A DNA stretch of 64,000 nucleotides from Lichenostomus cassidix (lineage: Eukaryota > Chordata > Aves > Passeriformes > Meliphagidae), in assembly GCA_008360975.2 (NCBI GenBank), contig CM039211.1:48916077-48980076 (forward strand), written 5' to 3'. A program made the position numbers and the translations under genes. Shown piece by piece: positions 10,801 to 22,800 of this stretch. Below the pieces are notes generated by a model. It ran no database searches, was not told where the DNA came from, and was given only the letters and a program-made list of their open reading frames with translations. The first letter of the stretch is position 1. Every line of letters starts with the position of its first letter.

Positions 10801-13800
10801 CTCTTCCTCGGGTGCAACACCAGACACATCTGATTATCTGCCTTAGAGCTGACAGGAGCAGCAGAATATAAATGACCAAAAGAGTTTCAACCAAAATAAT
10901 AATCTTCATTATGTTTATCAAATCATGATGGATACAGCTTCTGGTAGGACTGCATATAGATGAACAAAACCTACAGAGAAATATATAAAATACTTGCACC
11001 TCTATGAATCCACTCAAGCATGCAAGCCTCTGCAAAGAACAAAGACTAATGAAATCTGACATTAATCTACATTAAAGATTCAGTGATTCAGTTTATTTGC
11101 CAATGCTCAATGATGCATTAATCCTCATCTCATCCCACACACACTCACATGTTTCCTCCCTGGCTATTCTCTCTTGCTCCCTAAATTCTGAAACAGCAGA
11201 CAGCTGGGCTGCTCAAGGCCTTGTCTGCTTCCAGAAGTTAGCTTACTTCAAATATGCAATTTTCCCTGTGTGGTGATGAGTGAGCCTTCACCAAGGGAAC
11301 TTGGAACAGCCAGGTGTCTTGTCTACCCATCTTAAACTAGAATATCTTCCAGTGAGCACACGTTGAAGAAACCCTCTTGTGAGTTCACACCTTAGCAAAA
11401 CTACTGCCTGCTGTAACCAAAGCTGCCCTGCTTTGGTTACAGCAGGCACTGCCTAGCTATGATTCTGACAAAGAATCAAAAATCTAGAAGTTTGATCAAA
11501 ACAGTTACAGCAATACAAGTCAGATAGGAAGATTCACTCATACTAGACTCTGGTTAAGAAAGCCTGTACATGTAAAAAATAAATTAAGTGAGTACAAGCA
11601 GCCCAGCAGAAGTCCCTGTGTAGGTAACAGCTTTCTGTTTCCCCTGGGGAGGATCAGCAAAACATCTTGAAGGTGTAAGCAAGGTCTGATTCCTCTCTGA
11701 GGATCAGGCTTTGAATGAAACTCTCCTTTAATTCCTTACTGTGCTTGACAGAAAAACTCACTAGTTATTCATCCTTCTCCATTTAACGCTATTTCTATGA
11801 TCTTCCCTTGCTGGTAACCTCCATGCACAGAATCAATGCTCAACGACGTGCAGCAGCTGAGACCTTGTTCCCCTTGTAACAAACCATCTTCAGTGCCACA
11901 TAGGGTTTTACAAGCTCAGCATCCCTGCACTCACTGCCATCAAATATTTTCTAGCTTAGCTCTCGCTGAAACTTCTTGTGGTTATTTGTGCAATGTTACG
12001 CTGTTGTAAGAGTACGCAAACCCTATGACTCGGAACTCTTCCAGCATAAACAATCCTACTTGTGTATCAGTCTGAGAAACAGCTTGTAAGTTACGTAACA
12101 CTGACCTTGAACTACACTTAGCCCTACTGCACAGGAGAAGTGCGTTCTAGTTGTAGGACATTTAGAAGGTGACGAGACATCACTTCTACTGGCAGAAAGC
12201 AGCACCTTTATTCTCTCTGCACAGACATCTAACCAAAACAGCACGGAGGGATCCCAAAAGGTTTGCCCTGAAGAAATGAAAATCCTACATGAGGTAGATA
12301 ATTAAATTCACATGAAGGTGAATAAGATCGTGATATATCCCACGAGGGCCATCCACAGCTTTGAGCCTGCTGGTGGAAAGAAAAAAGTCCTTTTAATAAC
12401 AACCACCTCTTTTTTTCCTTATTTACCTCTTCAGTATCTCACTAATTTGAGTAGCACTTAAGCAGAAGTTAGTTTCTGCAGGGCCTGAAGAGAAAAAATA
12501 ACAGAAACCATGCAACTGTTTTTATTTTTTTAAGGGGTGTGAAAGGTTCCACAAGCAACAAGCGATCTCACAAGTGAGACACAGACTCTGTAAGCCAAGA
12601 CTTTTTATACAAATGACAGTACGTGATAACAGAACCACGCGGACACCACATCTTCATTCCAAAGTTTAACATACTTTAACATACTCACGTAGCTCTTCCT
12701 CAAACACTATGTGCTAGGTGGAGTGTGGGACTAGCAGACAGCACGAACATTATTTCCACAAGGCAAATGTCGCCACCCTTCATCTGTGTTGTGATGGCGT
12801 CTCCATGTGTCAGCAAGACAAGTGCTGCAAATGTTTGAGAAGTAACCCTCTATCTAAAATACTCTGCTTTACCAGGTCAACCCAATCAACTAAAATAAAA
12901 GAGTTAAAAAAGCATTTGGCACCTCACCCCATCACCATGCACAAAATCCTGTAGCTTGCCTTTGACTAATTTTCTCCTGGGTCTGGTGATCAAATCCACC
13001 AGCCAGAGACGATACTATCAAATGAAAACGTGTACCTTCATGTATCAACACACTGAGAAAATAAATTTCTCATGGTGTGGTCTGGCACCCCAGAAGGAAG
13101 AGAGACAGCTCTTTATCCCATACAGCTGTACTCATGGCAAAAAAAGGGACATGGAACAGTAATAAATGCTACAGTAACTGTAATCACCCTGGTGCTAGTT
13201 TCAGCTCCTCAGTATCAAAAATTAAAATGCCCTTTTGGAGCTGGGCCCTGTGAAAGAGAGGCCCGGCTAGAGAAACTCTCTGTCAGCAGACGGGATGACC
13301 TATGTGTTCCCTTATGCAAGGAGGTTCTGGTGGACATTTCACTGTTGAGTGGTTTCACAACACAGCCTTTGCTGAAGCAGCCTGCCCTCTCTTGATGCTC
13401 TACAGAAGAGGTCTGCCCTCTCCTGTCCTTAGTCAAGGGACACAGGCATACACACACTCAGAGGGTATAGCCTTACCAGTTCAATCTCAGATGGAAAAAG
13501 CATCTCTGCAGTCCAAAACCAAACAGTCCCAGAGTCACTGAAATGTTTCCACTTTGCCAAGAGTCTCCAGCATTGGCAGATTTCCCCTTTTCCCAGTTTC
13601 TGACTGGTACCAAGTTGGTGGCTACAATTATCAAGTCCTAGAGTGAGAGGGCTTGATTTTTAGGATATAAATATCCTAACTAATGTACATGGATCTCTGG
13701 TTTGAACCTCTCAGGTACTGCCTGAGGTTCATGTGAACATGAACTACACAAGTCAAAATCACAAGCTCTGGAACTGTCATTGCCAGAACACACAATTAGC

Positions 13801-16800
13801 AATACACCATGTCACATTCAGCCGATTGCCACCAAACCACCGCACAACAGCATGTTCTCCTGGGTCACCTCAGAGCCTCAGATGAGAAACATTAAAAAAA
13901 CATGTGCTTCTGAAGAGCAAAGCCTCCTGGAAATCACACCTGAGGCTCTCAGGATGTTATGCTGGCCAATTGAGTTGGACTCTTTTTCTGGAAAACAATC
14001 CATACTCAACTGTGACATAATACAGACGATAAAATCAAGTGAGTGCCCTTTGTGCTTGTGGCACATAACCACTGTCCAACTATGTAATTGTTTTTGCTGT
14101 GCGGCATTGCAACCACCCATTCTGTCTAACTTTCTTAAAATAGGTCCCAAACCCACCCTGGAATACAGTTCTGGTTTTGCAGTGCCACAAAACCAGCAAA
14201 CACGAGGTCAGAGACAGCCCAAGAAAGAGCTTACTGTCCACCTCACTCTTCCTCGTAACTCCTCTGTAAGATCATACCTGCCACTGTTTTCCTGACTGGC
14301 TCGGCATGTATGATGCTGGGAGACTTCGAAGGCTGTTCTTCATGGCCGACCCTACAATAGTACTCCCTGTCTCACTCGAGGAAGGCTCACTGGCCACTGC
14401 CATCTGGTACTGGGAGTAGTTGTACAGGTTATTGTAACAAGGATACAGAGACGGCTGGTAAAAACTGCTGTAGTAGGCGGAGTCCACGACCAACTCAGAC
14501 GTGCTCTCCAAGTGCCCTCTGCTGGGGATGGAAGGGATGTCCTGAATGAGCATGCGTCCCTCTGGAAAAGAAAAAAAAGACTATTAACTTTCACCTTCTG
14601 ATGAGCTACTACTCCTCCCAAAGGCTGGATAGAGCGTGGTAAATAAGAAGAAGTAGGAGCTGAAAGCGAAACATGGCTGGGTGTTTGACGGAAGCTGAAG
14701 TGCACCAACAACTACTCAACGTCCAAGACTGTGACCTACACACACCACAGACCGTATAAAAGCAGACAAAACCAACAGCAGTTTAAGACAATGCTCAGAA
14801 TCCTCAGTCAGCACCAACGGTGGCAATAACAATTTACATCATCTAATTCTGTAGTCCCCTATTACTTTTTAACCTGTAACAGTGTGCCAAGTTTCTTTTA
14901 ACCCTCTGGAAGCAGAAAGGATCTAGCAACAAAATGACTCCTCTCAACCAGCGTCCTGAAGGTGAGAGGACACTTTCTGAACATGCCTCTAGGAAGGGCA
15001 AACAGCCACAAGGTAAGAGAAGTTGCAGCAGGGGAAGTACCACATGATCAGCCTAGGTGTCCCAGAAACCCACATGCCACCTGTGAGCAGTGATGTCCTC
15101 AATCCTTGCTGAGTCTTCATACCCAAATTTAGCTCCTGTGTGTACCTACAAAACCACAGAGCAGAACAAGATCCCCCACCACCAAAAGAGGAGAGGAGAA
15201 GGGTATTGCTCATGACTTGCTGTATGCACGCTAGAGTGTTTCCAGAACAGAGATCAGCAGGCTGCACTCCCCACAAGCAAGGTCTGCCTCCCTGTCATTC
15301 CCTAAGTTGGGGCTGTTTCTCAGACAATGTTTTAAGCCATGATTTCCCTACTCTACTGTCAACCAGCGCATTGCAATATTTGCAAGAATGAAAAATGGAC
15401 AGTGCTTGTTGGTACTGTTGCACAGACAAGCTCTCTCTTGAAATGCAGCATCAGTTACATCATCAAGCTGGACACAACAAAAAACTGCCACAATCTTACA
15501 CACATTTACAAGGGAAAAAATTGAATATCTAAAGCCCACCATATCTGCAGCTCTGGTTCCAGTCTGCATTTCTGTAAACCTGCCCTGTACCAGTTCTCTG
15601 TAAGGAGCTCCTGTTTTTCCCATGGTGTTGTCCAACTGTTATGTGGAGGAGAAAACCATGTGGCTTAAACCACCCTGATGAACTCCCAAGAACTATCAGT
15701 ATGGACACAAAGCAGCATGGGCAACAGACACACAGGAAATAACAGCCCTAAAAGACATTTCCTGCAGGCTTAGTTTGTTTTGGATCTTGCTGTTGGTGTA
15801 CCTGTATCTTGGTTACTTGCCTGTAGAAGGAATACGGTGGTATTCACCAGCCTCTGAGTTGTGACTGTACTGTGTATTAGCTGCATACTAGATCCAACCA
15901 TCAGTTTTACCAATTATTGCCATTTATAATGCAATTGTGTTTCACTTCTTCAGCAGTAATGAAAGCTTTCTGCAAACGTGGATCATCTCCTTACAGGTCC
16001 CTAAATTAAACAGTGCCCCCATTCAATTCTCACTGACATTCTGTTGATATCAATTAGATATATATGTTTATTAGCAAAGAGTGTTCTATGCCTTCTGCAC
16101 TTGATTTTCCTGCAGAACCAGAACCTGCTGGCTTTGTTTATCTGGAGTATTTCTCAAATATGCACAAAGAACAGAAGTGCCTGCAATGCCACAGAAGACT
16201 TTTCACAGTTTCTGCACCTTCATTTATATAATTTTTTAAACTGCTATTATTCTGCTTCTGGGCAAGACTCGGATCCTTTTGTCTGTGTCTTTGATAAAAT
16301 CAGAACTTAGACCACTGGCACAACACAAGCCTGGCTCCCCTCTCAAAATTTACCTCTCAAATAAAGCTGCATTCCAATTGCTCTGCTTTACACGTTGCAA
16401 AATACAAGCCAAAAGCAAAATCCTCCAACACATTCCTTGCTGGGATACAGATTTCATATGACAGACACATGCAAGGCAGTTGTCTGCTGAACTCCTGACA
16501 GGGCTATATTAAGCTGCACAAATGCACCATTTCTCCTAAAACCTATGCAGTGTCTTTCAATTTACAGTGCATCATTAGAAAGGCTACTGCTTAAAAATAT
16601 TAAAAATACTAGCACCAGGAAGATGAGGTCTATTTACACCTACATGATCTGGACGAGGGGATCAAGATTATCCTCAGTCAGTTCACAGACAACACTAAGT
16701 CAGGTGGGAGTGTTGATCTGCTGGAGGGCAGGAAGGCTCTGCAGAGGGAGCTGGACAGGCTGGATCATGGGCCAAGGCCAATGGTGTGAAGTTCAACAAA

Positions 16801-19800
16801 GCCAGTGTGTGCCCAGGTGGCCAAGAAGGCCAATGTCATCCTGGCCTTGATGAGCAATAGTGTGGCCAGCAGGACCAAGGCAGGGATTGGCCCCCTGTAC
16901 TCAGCACCGGTGAGGCCACACCTCAAATCCTGCGCTCACTTCTGGGCTCCTCACTAGAAGGAAGCCACTAAGGTGCTGAAGCATGTCCAGAGAAGGGCAA
17001 TGGAGCTGGGGAAGGGTCTGGAGCACAAGTCGTATGAGGGGTGACTGAAGGAGCTGGGGTTGTTCACCCTGGAAAAAAGGAGACCTCAGGGGGACCTTAT
17101 AACTCTCTACAACTGCCTGAAAGGAGGCTGTAGCCAGGTTCGGTTTGTCTTCTCCCAGGCAACAAGTGGCAGGATGAGAGGACACAGCCTCAAGGTGGGT
17201 CAGTGACAGTTCAGGCTGGACATCAGGAAGAACTTAAGAGAAAGGGTTGTTAAGCATTGGAATGGGCTGCCCACTGAAGTGGCAGAATCACCATTCCTGG
17301 AGGGTTTCAAGAAATGACTGGATGCTGCACTAAGTGCTGTGGTCAAGATGACAAGGTGGTGATGGGTCAAAGGCTGGACTTGATGATCTTAAGAGGTCTT
17401 TTCTAACCTAAATATTTCCATGATTCTGATTCTGTAATATGTAGGAAAGAAGAGCCACTTTAAGTGCCAGCAGCTTAAAGGAAGAGAGGGAGAAAGTAGC
17501 AGGTTTTGTTGCAAAGTTTGGAAAGGTCTTATGCACTACACTTGCTAACATGGGACAAGATGGGCCAGGCTAGAACAGAAACCTACCCATAGCTATCATC
17601 CACCAAATCACACAAGCATTACCGATGCTTCTGTGATGTTCTAGTGGCTGTTAGTGCTACAGCTCCCTCCTGAAGAGCAGCAGTGGGAGTATTTTGCTGC
17701 ATTAAGAAGCAGAAAAACATAAAATGCTTTCTGATCCTTCTTTTCTCTTTCTACCTCCTAGCTGTGGTTTGGGCTACCATAACTTGGCACCAGAAGTGCA
17801 AAAGGTTTGACTAGTCACCCACTTTCTTTTATGTAAGTGCACAACACCCACCAGTGGTTCAGAGCTCAGGGCCATTACAGACACACCAGAAGTACCCGCT
17901 GCTTTCTTTCTGCTGTCCCTCCATGCTCCACTACCTCCATGCTCCACTACCTTTCTACTGTCCTCCATGCTTAACACTACCATCAGCTGCCATCTCCTGG
18001 TCTCTAGAGCCTGGTTCATTCAGCCACCCATGCACCATATGCATAAATCCCCAGGTATCAGCAGCCTGGGGCATTTTTCTCTCATAAACCCAGAGCTATG
18101 AAATCCATGATCCTCGTAACATCTCTGGCACGCAACCCTTCTGAGCTGCAGGGCTACACCACAGGGATGTGCCCCAGCAGATTAACAACAGAAATAGGAG
18201 CCAGAAGAAAAGTTCAAATAAAGGGAAAGACACATCCAACTCCTTGATGAACTAGGACTCTTGTGCCAGCACTGGAAATACATCTGTAAGAGCTAGTTTT
18301 CCCTAAATCCCATGACATCATGCTTCTGAACATGGAAGGACAGACCTATAGGAATCACTGTTTCTAACTATCTAGCTGGGGATCCTCTGACTGGTCTTTT
18401 TTGGCCTGTACCTGTAAAGCTAGACTTGTACCTACAGGCTGAACCTTCCTGCAGCCTCATCTGCAGCAGCTCAACCAGCAAAGTGTTCTCCTCGAGGGAG
18501 GCTGTCAGCCTGTGACTGTTTTCTGCCAGCAAGTAGAGAATACCAAGGCTAAGAATCCAGCTTTCAGCTGACTTTCTTCTTTCTTCCAAATATAATCAAA
18601 CACAGCTGAATGGCTCTGCTGGCAAGAAGAGGGTCCTCTCCTGCCTCAGAGCTTGCAGCATTACAACACCTGCACATGAGGGTGCAATTTTTGAGAGGAA
18701 TTAAGCTCTCAAGGCAACCCCGGCTGCACTGTCAGGCTCACACACTGTCCCTCCACCTGCACTTTAAAACATGAGATCTGCTGCAGGAGCTGGGCTCATG
18801 CCTTCGCTGCCTTCACTCTCTAGATGGAAAAAGTAGGAATGGCTCCTGGGCCTTTCCCTTGCTACTACACACAAATTTTAATATTTTGGAAGTTGCATAT
18901 AGGACATGATCAAATATAGGACTGAGCCTGTATAAGGAGGTATGGAAATTAGAATAAATAGTAACAGAAAAACAAAGTGGTTGAAATTCTCACTCAGTTT
19001 TTGAGACACCAAATCTACTATGTAGGGCCATCACAGGCTCTCCATCTGTGAGCAACACTCTTGCAAGACAACAGTACTCCTTGATGCAGCTGTGCCCTTG
19101 GATCTCTAAGTTCTTTTCTATGTCTGTACTAATTCCTGTAGAGAACCGATGCTACTTTTTTTGCACTATGTACACAGTGTGAAATATGGCCCACTCTTTC
19201 ATAGAAGATCAATATGATGCACAATAAATACTGTTATTGATCTCGCAGTGGTGTAGACAACTCTCCAGCTCTATGGCATATTAATAGTAGTTAACCAGTA
19301 ATTCATTTCAGGGTGGCTGGTATTTTCTTCTAAAGAAGGTGAGTACTAGGGGTCAGTTACACATATAGGTCTTTTACATTCAGTAACCTATGATGGGCTT
19401 CTGCCTTCGCTTAGCAGAGTACAGTGAAAAACACTGGTCCAGTCCTTGGCTAATGTAAACCAGTCTCAGACCATTTACTTCAATAAAGCTATGGCGATTT
19501 ACACAAATTGCGGATATGCATGGCGAAATCAATGCAGAGGCCAGTATATAGATCATCTGGGAGGAGAAAGGAGAAATTCCAGGTAATTTACAGGAATTTC
19601 TATCATAATCTCTTTTTCACAGATGCAAATGTGTTTTTAAGGACACATACTGAGAAATACAAACACTGAGATTTGAAGGCTGCATAAAAGCACGGAGTAT
19701 CTTCTATTCCTGCTGGTACTATAAAGGGCCAGTTTTACATCTTACTATATGCTGACAACAGTATTTTAAGTATGTCTTGGTAAGTCTCTGATACTGAGGT

Positions 19801-22800
19801 CAAATGATGTAGAGCCATACTATTAGACTTTCTAAGCATGTAAAACAGGGTGGGACACCAAAGTGCCTAATGAGAATGGTTACTGTACCACACAGAAATA
19901 TGAGGGAGATTATTAGTCAGCTTAGGACAGATGCACACCAGGAACTGTTTTATATATCAGGATAGTAGAGCTGCATTTCAGTGTCAGGGAGCACACAGTA
20001 GCATGGTTCAATTTACTCATGTGGCATTAGACCTGATTAGTCTCCATCTGCCTGTATGTTCCAGAAAACGGATTTGTATATGCACTGTGACAATTAAGAG
20101 AATTTCACTGCCCCCATTTATTGGCACGAGTTCTTGTATAAACCAGTGGTTAACCATTTTTATTTTTTCTATGCCCACAGAGACTCTGCACGTACATGGC
20201 TCTGCTGTTGAAAATACAGAGCTGTGACTATTCAAGTAACACACTGACTGGAAGAGCAGGTAAGCATTGCCCAGGGAGTGAAGTTCAGCTACTGATACTG
20301 TAGTTTTCAATTCAGAATGACTGTTTTCACCAATGCAGTTTTAATACCTTCCTGCAAACCAGCTTCTGCAGCAGGGTCAGTTACGCCATTAAAGCACAAA
20401 ATATTATTCAGTCAGGAAACACTTGCCTTCATACCTCAAAAGAATCCTGTATCTGTACCTGACAATTTCTCACTGTTCAGTACCTAAAGATTGATACACT
20501 CCTATTAGCTGGTTTAGCAATATTAAGTCTTGCAATGCATTAGTTTAGTTCAATTCATAGCTGGCTTTGAGGTCGGACAGTAGCCTTGAACAAGGCCAGT
20601 GTGAAATCACTCCCTAACAGCATAATCAGGAACTCTGGTACAATGTGTTTCTCCCACCAGACAACCATGACAGAGCTGTTTCAGATGTCAAAGAAAGCTG
20701 GCACCATTACTTTCTGCTGAGAAACTCTGCCTCCCAAGGAACAAAACCTGCATGTTTGCCCTGCCTTTCAGAGGAGTATTTCTGTTCTCTTCCCATTAAA
20801 AGTTGTGGATTATCTTTAGTTCCAGCATTGAACTTTTAGCTTGATATAAAGTTAATGTGCTAGACAATGTTCATTTCAGGCAAGGCTGTGGGGCTGTGTA
20901 ATTTTCTGCCACCCCCAAAAAAGGCCATTATCTGTAATTACCCATTACCATGCATAATTATTTCTTCTATTCTGGTCTATGGCCCCCTGGACTTCATGCT
21001 GTTACAGCTCACTGCATTATCTTATCAAATTTGTTAAGGAAGCTTTTTTGACCTTTTGATCACTTGTCACAGCCTATACAAAAGCCTGCAGTAAATTGTC
21101 TAAGCATGTAGTGTGTCATTTATTATTGGTACCTTGCACAGTGATACCACACACAATATTGCACATGAACACCTTCCCTGCTCCCACTCCCTGCTTTAGA
21201 TAAAATAAGAAGAGGAAAGGAAACCTCTTCAGTAGGAGAAGGAAGGGAATGAGAAAGGGCTGGAGTTTCTCAATGGGAATTTAAGGAACTTGACAGCAAA
21301 AAGCAGCTAAACCTGAACATAAAGCTCTGAAGAAGATCCCAACTGCTCTCCTCTCCAGTGTCACCTTTTCTCTTTCTCCTCTCCCTCCAGAGAGTCTATT
21401 TCATCTTGTTTTGTTTTCCCAGCTTTGTAACTTGCTGATCCCTGCTTTTTCACACAGAAGTCTGTTTACTGCTCCTTTAGTAAGCAGAACACAAATCACC
21501 CCACACCCCATTCACAGATTTGGTTAATGCAGTATAGGTTCTTGAGAGACAAATCTGGTCCAATATGGCATTCACAGGTATTGTCCTTTATGGATACTGA
21601 CGTGAGTGTGCAAAGAACCAGGATTTTGTCTTCACTGCTCTCAAAGCTCCCAGAAAAGGACCAGGCAGTGATCTGCATCCCAGCACTATCTGCTTCAGCT
21701 AACAGCTTCACTGCACTACAAGTCCACATACCATATGTCCGCCTTCTTCCGAAGGGCACTAGAATTGGAGGCGACAGAGAAGCAGGGCCCTCAAGAAAAC
21801 AGGAGAGCTAATGACCTGTTGTCCTGACTTTTGTCTTCCCCTTAGTCCCCTACTTATCAATATATGCCAGAGGGTGCTTTATCTTAAAACCTCTCTCTTA
21901 GGTGCCTATATGAATAAAATTCTCAACTCACATCCCTATCTGCAAAGATGTATTGAAGAAATTAGGAAACTGTAGTACAAAAAAGAGGTTTTGGTGCTTT
22001 TGAACTGCATGGTTAAATAAACTTCCCAAGAATCAGCAAATCTGAGATACTTTTCTAACATCATGACAAATAAAATGAAACATCAAGGATCAGGTATTTA
22101 CTTTGGACCAAAAGTGTACAGTATGAATTTCTACTGTAGCACTAGGTATGCAGAACCATGCCTTTCAAACCTGTCAGTGAAAGCCTTCTGCCTAAAAGCA
22201 GACTGAAAAGATGCAGACTTCTAAAAGCAACCTGTAATTCAGTTCCTAAGAAATGGCTAGCCAAGGCACTGCTGTGAAGATAAAATCTTTCTCTGTGTTT
22301 CTCCAGTTTGCAGATCTCTGGTCCTTCACTGTGCTGCCTCTCAGACAGTGGGGAGGTGGAGACCACTCTGCAAGCAAGATGAGCCATCAAACACAAGTGA
22401 CAAGGAGGGTCAGCAGAACAGGAGGGGACCCTGTCTTGGAACCTGGTTTCTCAGATGTATGGGGTTCTTTTACTCTGATTCACCTATGGAAAGCCACGCC
22501 TGCAGCACTCCAAATCATTTTGACCAAAAAGCTTTTCATAAAACTGTCTTTTCCTCCCTCCCTCAACTGCCAACATTACGGCCCTACCCTGAGCTGAAGC
22601 ACCAAAACTGGTGGTTCTTTTTCCTTCTTGCTCAGATTACCTTCCCGAACAGTCCTGGGCAGCCAGCTGCGCTCTAATCTACTAAAGAGAGATTGAAAAG
22701 TATCAGGTACCAGCCATATCAGGCATGTAGGCTAACAGCAGCTATGTCTCCAGGTTAGGAATACATAGCATAGCCAAAACACCTTACTGACACCACACCA

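Larger units (their letters stand above)
4813..14277 (-). other. DMRT1: DMRT1 intron 3 (about 9.5 kb)
   Basis: Contains two CA-type microsatellites (5322-5350 and 5369-5389), a GC-rich non-coding patch at about 6000-6240, an ATT-rich run near 7190-7208, a MIR-like relic (9150-9290), a 19-bp perfect hairpin (11405-11448) and a cluster of small palindromes (13660-13744) about 530-620 bp downstream of exon 3. I recognised no further exon or RNA gene. Confidence 0.88.

Noticed and set aside
13780..14295. 171-codon open frame on the plus strand overlapping the end of DMRT1 exon 3
   Set aside because: By rough calculation one or two frames of this length are expected by chance in 64 kb. It runs antisense to a real exon and resembles no known protein.
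19440..19560. Resemblance to an old amniote repeat (CTATGGCGATTTACACAAAT)
   Set aside because: Only about 40 bases fit a remembered pattern, and I cannot name the family.
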